Shown piece by piece: positions 1 through 4,202 of a stretch of DNA of 11,291 bases. This stretch comes from REEB95 sp050729555 (lineage in GTDB: Bacteria; Pseudomonadota; Alphaproteobacteria; ATCC43930; CGMCC-115725). Every line of letters begins with the position of its first letter. The first letter of the stretch is position 1. The stretch lies in contig JBOHLR010000077.1 in assembly GCA_050729555.1 (NCBI GenBank), forward strand, positions 1-11,291, read 5' to 3'. Below the pieces are notes generated by a model. It searched no databases and was not told the DNA's origin. It worked only from the letters and a program-made list of their open reading frames with translations. The position numbers and the translations under genes were made by a program.

Positions 1-566
1 CGACGACGATGGCCAAGCTCGGCTACAAGAGCGCCGGCACGCTTGAATTCCTCTACCAGGACGGCGAGTTCTTCTTCATCGAGATGAACACGCGGCTTCA
101 GGTCGAGCATCCGATCTCCGAAATGGTGACTGGCATCGACATCGTGCGCGAGCAAATCCGTATCGCCGACGGCGCGCCGCTCGGCTATCGCCAGGACGCC
201 ATCAAATTGGCGGGGCACGCGATCGAGTGCCGCATCAACGCCGAGAACCCCGAAACCTTCGCGCCGTCGCCCGGCGTGGTCCAGCGTTACCACGCTCCCG
301 GCGGCATGGGCGTGCGCGTCGACAGTGCGCTCTATCAGGGTTACACCGTGCCGCCGCATTACGACAGCCTCGTCGCCAAGCTGGTCGTCCATGGCGGCAC
401 GCGCAACGAATGCCTCATGCGGCTGCGGCGTGCGCTGGAGGAGTTCGTGATTTCAGGCATCGAGACCACCATCCCCCTGCATCAGCGGTTGATGGCGTCG
501 GAAGCCTTCCTCAACGGCGATTACGACATCGGCTGGTTCGAGCGGACCTTTAACGGCAAGGTGTGA
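1..566 (+). CDS. accC: Biotin carboxylase subunit of acetyl-CoA carboxylase, 3' end (partial)
   Basis: This is the C-terminal part of biotin carboxylase, the ATP-dependent enzyme that carboxylates biotin on the carrier protein AccB in the first step of fatty acid synthesis (cytosol). The frame is open from base 3 and runs to TGA at 564-566, about 187 residues. The family is about 450 residues, so roughly the first 260 lie outside the window. Visible hallmarks are the active-site stretch FFIEMNTRLQVEH (Glu, Asn, Arg, Gln and Glu of the ATP/bicarbonate site, around bases 72-110), then GHAIECRINAENP with the conserved Arg, and the C-terminal lid region. The end (YDIGWFERTF) is typical of bacterial AccC rather than of a longer acyl-CoA carboxylase alpha chain with a fused biotinyl domain. 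aat follows 64 bp later on the same strand, so they may be cotranscribed. The identification is firm; only the N-terminus is unseen. Confidence 0.95.
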   Translation, partial: TTMAKLGYKSAGTLEFLYQDGEFFFIEMNTRLQVEHPISEMVTGIDIVREQIRIADGAPLGYRQDAIKLAGHAIECRINAENPETFAPSPGVVQRYHAPGGMGVRVDSALYQGYTVPPHYDSLVAKLVVHGGTRNECLMRLRRALEEFVISGIETTIPLHQRLMASEAFLNGDYDIGWFERTFNGKV

Positions 567-630
567 CGGAACCGGCCGGTGAAAGCCGGGCTTGATCCGG
601 CGCCCCGCGCGTTCCACGCTTCGAGGCGGC

Positions 631-1284
631 ATGACGCCCGCGTTGAACCCTGATCTGCTGTTGCGCGCCTACGCCGCCGGCATCTTTCCGATGGCGGAAT
701 CGGCGGACGATCCGGAACTATTCTGGGTCGATCCCGAGCTGCGCGGCGTGCTGCCGTTGGACCGATTTCACCTGTCGAAGCGCCTGGCGCGCACCATACG
801 GTCGAACCGGTTCGACGTGCGTTGCGACGGCGATTTCGCGGCGACGATCCGCGGCTGCGCGGAATCGACGGAGCAACGGCCGAAGACGTGGATCAACCGA
901 GAAATCGTCGCGCTTTACTCCGCGCTCAACCGCGAGGGCTTTGCGCACAGCGTCGAATGCTGGCGCGACGGCGCGCTCGTCGGCGGCCTATACGGCGTCG
1001 CGCTCGGTGGCGCCTTTTTCGGCGAAAGCATGTTTTCGCGCGAACGCGACGCCAGCAAAGTCGCGTTGGCGCATCTCGTCGCCGCGCTGCGTCACTGGAA
1101 ATTCACGCTGCTCGACGTGCAGTTCGTCACGCCGCATCTCAAGCGCTTCGGCGCTGTCGAGATTCCGCGCGCCGACTATCACCGGCGTCTGGCGGCGGCG
1201 TTGCGCCGCAAGACTCACTTCGTTGGCGGGCTCGACGGCGCGGCGGTCGCCGCCATCTTGCAATCGAGCACGTTGACGTCATAG
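631..1284 (+). CDS. aat: Leucyl/phenylalanyl-tRNA--protein transferase
   Basis: Aat transfers Leu or Phe from aminoacyl-tRNA to proteins with N-terminal Arg or Lys, making them N-end-rule substrates for ClpS/ClpAP in the cytosol. The protein is 217 aa, close to the usual family size. Recognisable blocks are AYAAGIFPM (residues 13-21), FWVDPELRGVLPLDRFH (31-47), TWINREI (86-92), GFAHSVECW (103-111), LVGGLYGVALGGAFFGESMF (117-136) and LLDVQFVTPHLKRFGA (160-175). The ATG at 631 was preferred over an in-frame TTG at 592, because family similarity begins just after it and a GAGG lies at 623-626, 4 nt upstream. The last 70 bp overlap the convergent DUF2155 gene. A clpA gene, encoding the unfoldase of the same degradation route, lies at the far end of the window but is not linked as an operon. 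Confidence 0.95.
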   Translation: MTPALNPDLLLRAYAAGIFPMAESADDPELFWVDPELRGVLPLDRFHLSKRLARTIRSNRFDVRCDGDFAATIRGCAESTEQRPKTWINREIVALYSALNREGFAHSVECWRDGALVGGLYGVALGGAFFGESMFSRERDASKVALAHLVAALRHWKFTLLDVQFVTPHLKRFGAVEIPRADYHRRLAAALRRKTHFVGGLDGAAVAAILQSSTLTS

Positions 1285-1679
1285 ATCGGATCCTCGAGCG
1301 CCGAAATCGCCGGCGATGACGCGAACATCCAGCCGCTGAAGACGGGCTTGGTCGCCGCCGCATTGACGTCGGTGCGAACTTCGTCGATTTCGAGGAAGGC
1401 GGCGGTATTGGGCGGTTCCTCCGGCGGCTGCTTGACGCAGGCGCGCACGGTGATGACCAGCGTGCCGAAATGCACCGGTTGGTTGATCGGCGCGTCGAAC
1501 CGCGAGACGCGCGCGGTGATTTTGTCGAGACCTTGCAGCACTGCCGCAACGGCCTGCGCGGGCTGAGCGCCTTGGCTTTGGCCCTGGGTTGGCGCCGGCG
1601 GCTTGAGTTGAATTTGCTGCGCCTGCACCGGCACGACGGCAATCGCAAGCGCGGTCAGTGCCAACAGCAAAGATCTCAC
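1215..1679 (-). CDS. DUF2155 domain-containing periplasmic protein
   Basis: A 154-aa exported protein of unknown biochemical role. Residues 1-20 form a clear Sec signal peptide (MRS, a Leu/Ala-rich core, then VQA before QQ). A low-complexity Pro/Gln linker follows to about residue 43. The DUF2155 domain covers roughly 48-140, with the family-typical LDKITARVSRFDAP, FGTLVITVRACVKQPPEEPP, FSGWMFASSP and IYDVNVLDC. Two conserved cysteines (81 and 140) could form a disulfide in the periplasm (inference). The start is GTG at 1679, whose GTGA overlaps the stop of the upstream 75-aa gene by 4 nt. AAAAAGG sits 7 nt upstream of it. It is the last gene of the leftward cluster. Residues from about 133 onward, including the conserved YDVNVLDC end, are encoded antiparallel to the 3' end of aat. 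No terminator is visible after it. Confidence 0.9.
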   Translation of the reverse strand: MRSLLLALTALAIAVVPVQAQQIQLKPPAPTQGQSQGAQPAQAVAAVLQGLDKITARVSRFDAPINQPVHFGTLVITVRACVKQPPEEPPNTAAFLEIDEVRTDVNAAATKPVFSGWMFASSPAISALEDPIYDVNVLDCKMAATAAPSSPPTK

Positions 1680-1903
1680 GGTTTGACCTTTTTCTTATAA
1701 GGATTGTCGAGGCTTTCGGCCAACGCGCGCATGACGCGGCGGAATTGGCTTTCGTCGCAATCCATCAATACCGCGTCTTCGAGCGCGTCCTGGGCGAGTT
1801 GTTGGATTTCCTCGAGGTTCTCGTTCAACACCTTGATCTTGTCGAGGCACGAGACCCGTTCGCCTTCAGGCGTCAGCCATGTTGGCAGCGTCAGCTTGTT
1901 CAT
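1676..1903 (-). CDS. Small conserved-looking acidic protein, unknown function
   Basis: A 75-aa protein with no domain I can name. The N-terminus (LPTWLTPEGERVSCLDKIKV) is followed by a long, probably amphipathic helical stretch rich in Glu/Asp and Leu (residues 21-67: VLNENLEEIQQLAQDALEDAV, then FRRVMRALAESL). It ends in a basic tail (NPYKKKVKP). There is no signal peptide or membrane segment, so it is probably cytosolic. Two cysteines (19 and 49) are present. I believe similar small proteins occur beside DUF2155 genes in other alphaproteobacteria, but this is recollection and untested. That it is a real gene is supported by ATGA overlap with the upstream methyltransferase stop, GTGA overlap with the downstream DUF2155 start, and a GAGG 4 nt before the ATG. 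The function is not inferable beyond operon membership. Confidence 0.8.
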   Translation of the reverse strand: MNKLTLPTWLTPEGERVSCLDKIKVLNENLEEIQQLAQDALEDAVLMDCDESQFRRVMRALAESLDNPYKKKVKP

Positions 1904-2721
1904 GCGGCCTCACATCCGCGGTTGGCGTCGCCGGGCTTCACCGCGGCAAAGCGCAAGCGCACGTAATCGACTGTCCAGGTTCCGTCGTGGAAGAGATGGG
2001 GTCGCGCCAGATCTTCAACATCTGCTTTCAACGCGGGGCGGTCAGCTTGCGGCACCAGCGCGAGGAAGGTTTCGGCGAAAGTCTCGAGCCAATCGCCCAA
2101 CGCGCCGGGCAACGCCGTCGGCCGCGCAATCAAGGCGATGTTTCGTACCGTGAAGCCGCGTTTCTCGAGCCGCGTGCGATAGTCCTCGACGGTCGGAAAA
2201 AACCACGGCATCGACGGCCGGCCATCGACGCCCCGGCGCGCCAAGGCCGCAAGCAGCGCGGCCAAAACCTGCGCGACATTGCCGGCACCGCCGCATTCGG
2301 CAACAAAGCGGCCGCCGGGTTTGAGCGCGCGCCAGACTCCGTCGATCACCGCATCTGGCGCGCGCATCCAGTGCAACGCCGCATTCGAAAACACCGCGTC
2401 GAATTCCGCCGCGAACGGCAAGTGCGCGCCATCGACGACGCGTGCGTCGAGGTCCCGCGCCACCGCAGCCGCGACCTGCTCGGCGCTTTGGTCGACGCCC
2501 ACCACCGACGCTTGCGTCGCCAATGTCGCGGTCAGCGCACCGTCGCCGCAGCCGAGATCGAGGATACGCTCGCCGGACCGCAGCGCGAGCAACGCGACGA
2601 CGCCGGCGCCGAGTGCCGGCACGAACGCGGCGTTACGGCGATACCGCTCGGGATCCCAGCGCTGTTCGGTTTCTGGTTTGCCTGGAACGACCCCCGCCGC
2701 GCGTGAGTCGCCAGCGGTCAT
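1900..2721 (-). CDS. Class I SAM-dependent methyltransferase
   Basis: A 273-aa cytosolic methyltransferase of the Methyltransf_11/25 kind. SAM-binding motif I is ILDLGCGDGALT (residues 53-64), with the acidic ribose-binding residue in VVGVDQS (Asp77), VVDGAHLPF (95-103), the post-motif region FDAVFSNAALHWM (107-119), and motif LKPGGRFVAE (133-142). The SNAALHW signature and overall layout resemble trans-aconitate 2-methyltransferase and BioC-like enzymes. The C-terminal half (PWFFPTVEDYRTRLEKRGF, then WLETF) is the substrate-binding part and does not settle the substrate. The first 20 residues look disordered. The ATG at 2721 overlaps the mlaD stop as ATGA; no good Shine-Dalgarno is visible, so translational coupling to mlaD is likely. 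The methyltransferase fold is certain; the substrate is unknown. Confidence 0.88.
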   Translation of the reverse strand: MTAGDSRAAGVVPGKPETEQRWDPERYRRNAAFVPALGAGVVALLALRSGERILDLGCGDGALTATLATQASVVGVDQSAEQVAAAVARDLDARVVDGAHLPFAAEFDAVFSNAALHWMRAPDAVIDGVWRALKPGGRFVAECGGAGNVAQVLAALLAALARRGVDGRPSMPWFFPTVEDYRTRLEKRGFTVRNIALIARPTALPGALGDWLETFAETFLALVPQADRPALKADVEDLARPHLFHDGTWTVDYVRLRFAAVKPGDANRGCEAA

Positions 2722-3221
2722 GGCTTCGGCGGGCTCGGCGCCTGGCCTTGCGGCGGCGCGCCGCCGCCCTGCCCTTTGTTCTGGCCCGCGTTGTAGATCA
2801 CCTGGCCGATGAGCGACTGGAGGTTCATCGCGGCCTGGGTGTGGGTGATGCGGCCGCCCGGGGGGATGATCTTGTCGTCGTTGCCCGGCTCGATCGACAG
2901 AAAATTATCGCCGAGCAATCCGGGCGAGGTAATCACCGCCACCGAGTCCTCAGGCAGTTTGATCCGCGGATCGATGTTGAGCGTGATGGTCGCGAGGAAC
3001 GTTTTCGGATCGAGCGATTGCGATTCGATCGTGCCGACCTTGATGCCGCTGATCTTGACGTCGCCGCCGTCGCGCAAACCGTCGACGCGGTCGAACTGGG
3101 CGGTGTATTCGGTGCCGCCGGTCGCATTCACCTGCGTCGTCGTATAAGCGAAGAACAGGAAGACGGCGGCCACGACCAAGACGACCGCGCCCATAATGGT
3201 CTCGACAGCATTGCGGTTCAT
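2718..3221 (-). CDS. mlaD: MlaD-type MCE-domain lipid transport protein
   Basis: MlaD is the periplasmic, inner-membrane-anchored substrate-binding subunit of the Mla ABC system, which moves phospholipids between the outer and inner membranes. The protein is 167 aa (E. coli MlaD is about 183). Residues 6-28 form one N-terminal transmembrane anchor. The MCE domain spans about 37-115 (YTAQFDRVDGLRDGGDVKISGIKVG, then DSVAVITSPGLLGDNFLSIEPG). Helical and Gly/Pro/Gln-rich residues 129-167 end the chain. The ATG at 3221 was chosen over a GTG at 3248 because AAGGAGT (3231-3237) lies 9 nt upstream of it and the MNRN-anchor start is typical. No mlaE, mlaF or mlaC is in the window, so the transporter partners must be elsewhere. 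It is the second gene of the leftward cluster, 76 bp after the NDUFA12-like gene. Confidence 0.92.
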   Translation of the reverse strand: MNRNAVETIMGAVVLVVAAVFLFFAYTTTQVNATGGTEYTAQFDRVDGLRDGGDVKISGIKVGTIESQSLDPKTFLATITLNIDPRIKLPEDSVAVITSPGLLGDNFLSIEPGNDDKIIPPGGRITHTQAAMNLQSLIGQVIYNAGQNKGQGGGAPPQGQAPSPPKP

Positions 3222-3248
3222 GGCAGTTCGACTCCTTGCAGGCTGCAC

Positions 3249-3271
3249 GGACCGGACGATCGGTGCGGTCC
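3249..3271. other. Short inverted repeat between NDUFA12-like gene and mlaD
   Basis: GGACCG (3249-3254) and CGGTCC (3266-3271) form a perfect 6-bp stem with an 11-nt loop in the 76-bp gap upstream of mlaD. No T-run follows on the minus strand, so it is not an intrinsic terminator. It could be an mRNA processing or stability hairpin, or chance in GC-rich DNA. Confidence 0.35.
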
Positions 3272-3297
3272 AAATCGCTTCGCAGCTTGTCGAAACA

Positions 3298-3675
3298 TCA
3301 CCCCGGCGTCCAGGGCTCGTAGTCGCCGGTGGCGCGGGCGCGCGGCCCGCCTTTCAGCACCGAGCCGGACGGGCGATAGGCGGCCGGCGTGCCGGTCAAA
3401 TTCGGCTGATGCGGCTTCTGCCAGGGATAAATCGGCTTGTCGGCGTCAGCCGGCACCTGGTCGGTCGTATGGTGCAGCCAGCCGTGCCACACCGGCGGCA
3501 CGCACGACGCGTCCTCGTCGCCTTGATAGATCACCCAGCGGCGTTCGCGGCTCTCGTGCCCGCCGCCGCGCTTGAGCGCCCGATGGCCACGTTCGCGGTA
3601 ATAGCGGTTGCCAAACGCGTCGGTGCCGACGAGCTCGCCCTTGAGCCAAGTGAAGATGCGTGTGCCGATGGTCAT
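3298..3675 (-). CDS. NADH:ubiquinone oxidoreductase accessory subunit, NDUFA12 family
   Basis: A 125-aa homologue of the mitochondrial complex I accessory subunit NDUFA12 (B17.2). Among bacteria this supernumerary subunit is characteristic of alphaproteobacteria; it sits on the peripheral arm of respiratory complex I at the inner membrane. Signature segments are ELVGTDAFGNRYYRERG (residues 14-30), RRWVIYQGDEDASCVPPVWHGWLHHTTD (45-72), KPIYPWQKPHQPNLTGTPAAYRPSG (80-104) and the GDYEPWTPG end. Of two nearby in-frame ATGs (3681 and 3675), 3675 was chosen because a GGGA lies 5 nt upstream, whereas CGGG abuts the ATG at 3681 directly. The frame stays open upstream to 3900, but that stretch shows no family similarity. 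No nuo genes are in the window. It is the first gene of the leftward cluster and faces nrdJ divergently. Confidence 0.93.
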   Translation of the reverse strand: MTIGTRIFTWLKGELVGTDAFGNRYYRERGHRALKRGGGHESRERRWVIYQGDEDASCVPPVWHGWLHHTTDQVPADADKPIYPWQKPHQPNLTGTPAAYRPSGSVLKGGPRARATGDYEPWTPG

Positions 3676-3750
3676 TGCCATCCCGAAACGACGCAAAACA
3701 TCCGGCGAAGCCACCGGAAAACGCGCGCGACTATGGCATCGCACCGCGTA

Positions 3751-3779
3751 TGCGTCCAGGCCACGCGGCCGTGGACGCG
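3751..3779. other. Strong imperfect hairpin in intergenic DNA
   Basis: GCGTCCA (3752-3758) pairs with TGGACGC (3772-3778), and the inner GGCC (3759-3762) pairs with GGCC (3767-3770). The loop is ACGC, with one bulged G at 3771. This gives 11 base pairs plus a closing T-G wobble. No T-run follows on either strand, so it is not a classic terminator. If the leftward cluster starts upstream of it, the hairpin would lie in the 5' leader of the NDUFA12-like mRNA. Confidence 0.5.
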
Positions 3780-4026
3780 CGGCGAGGGCGATCGCCACCG
3801 CGTCGTGCCACGCGATGACGCATGTCGGCAAATGGAATTCACAGTGTAAGCGGTTGAAGCTGCGGCCATCAACGCACGCCGCGATCGTCGCCGGCCGCAC
3901 GAAATGCCGCTCCGGACTCGCGGCGAAGCCGTCTGCTTTTATGCCTGAAGAACGCCAGTTAATACACTGCTATAACACATTTTTATGCCGACAGTCGTGG
4001 ACACGCGCGCAGACTGATTTTTCGCC

Positions 4027-4035
4027 TGTGGATAA
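4027..4035 (-). promoter_or_regulatory. DnaA box, perfect 9-mer consensus
   Basis: TGTGGATAA on the plus strand is the exact complement of the high-affinity DnaA box TTATCCACA. It lies 20 bp upstream of the proposed nrdJ -35 element and about 170 bp before the nrdJ start. Control of ribonucleotide reductase by DnaA is known for E. coli nrdAB; its action here is inferred from the match and position. I saw no cluster of boxes, so an origin of replication is unlikely. Confidence 0.65.
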
Positions 4036-4045
4036 GCCGTTGCTC

Positions 4046-4061
4046 CTACTAGATTTTGCGA
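4046..4061 (-). promoter_or_regulatory. NrdR-like box 1, overlapping the -35
   Basis: Read on the minus strand, this 16-mer matches the NrdR consensus acaCwAtATaTwGtgt at about 10 of 16 positions. Its core ACTAGATTTTG (4048-4058) is the perfect reverse complement of CAAAATCTAGT in box 2. The weak consensus match alone would not justify the call; the mirror symmetry with box 2 and the overlap with the -35 do. Confidence 0.4.
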
Positions 4062-4084
4062 CATATCCGCACGAGACACAAAAT
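4056..4084 (+). promoter_or_regulatory. Predicted nrdJ promoter
   Basis: TTGCGA (4056-4061) and CAAAAT (4079-4084) are separated by the ideal 17 bp. Each matches the sigma-70-type consensus at 4 of 6 positions. A start near 4091 would give a leader of about 110 nt to the nrdJ ATG. The arms of an 11-bp inverted repeat sit on both hexamers. Confidence 0.45.
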
Positions 4085-4091
4085 CTAGTTG
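4076..4091 (+). promoter_or_regulatory. NrdR-like box 2, overlapping the -10
   Basis: ACACAAAATCTAGTTG matches the NrdR consensus acaCwAtATaTwGtgt at 12 of 16 positions. Its centre lies about 30 bp from box 1. NrdR operators commonly come in pairs about three helical turns apart over reductase promoters, so the spacing suits repression by NrdR, the ATP/dATP-sensing repressor of reductase genes. The nrdR gene itself is not in the window. Confidence 0.5.
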
Positions 4092-4138
4092 AACGTGTCG
4101 GGTCGTTCTGCCAACATTTTGATTCTGCGTTTGCAGCC

Positions 4139-4154
4139 ACACAAGATGTTGTGC
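4139..4154 (+). promoter_or_regulatory. NrdR-like box 3 in the nrdJ leader
   Basis: ACACAAGATGTTGTGC matches the NrdR consensus at 13 of 16 positions and is itself a good palindrome (ACACAA and TTGTGC arms). Its centre is 63 bp, six helical turns, from box 2. It lies downstream of the proposed start, about 50 bp before the nrdJ ATG. Confidence 0.5.
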
Positions 4155-4202
4155 CGTGCGACGTAGGGGAAATGTCACGTTGGCGTCGGGGGGATGTAGC
4201 CT

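Larger units (their letters stand above)
3676..4202. other. Divergent intergenic region, 527 bp
   Basis: No convincing gene was found on either strand. The half next to the NDUFA12-like gene (3676-3935) is GC-rich and holds two hairpins but no clear promoter for the leftward cluster. The half next to nrdJ (about 3936-4175) is distinctly AT-rich for this genome and carries the DnaA box, NrdR-like boxes and nrdJ promoter described separately. There is a TATAAC at 3971-3976 within the AT-rich stretch, but no -35 partner could be paired with it on the plus strand. Confidence 0.75.

Noticed and set aside
567..630. ACCGGCCGGT and nearby short palindromes after accC as a terminator
   Set aside because: Stems are only 4-5 bp, no T-run follows, and aat continues on the same strand.
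1900..2721. NDUFAF5-type complex I assembly methyltransferase/hydroxylase, suggested by the nearby NDUFA12-like gene
   Set aside because: The motifs and C-terminal half look more like trans-aconitate methyltransferase-type enzymes, and proximity alone is not evidence.
3682..3900. Upstream in-frame extension of the NDUFA12-like protein by about 75 residues
   Set aside because: The extension has Arg/Ala-rich composition typical of chance open frames in GC-rich DNA, no family similarity, and a better ribosome site precedes 3675.
4027..4035. Origin of replication
   Set aside because: A single DnaA box without a cluster of further boxes or typical origin neighbours; gene-level regulation is the simpler reading.
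4036..4202. Cobalamin riboswitch upstream of the B12-dependent reductase
   Set aside because: The conserved B12-box core (GCCACTG) is absent; only GCCAC occurs, in an unrelated context overlapping the NrdR-like box. The inferred leader of about 110 nt is also short for this riboswitch class.
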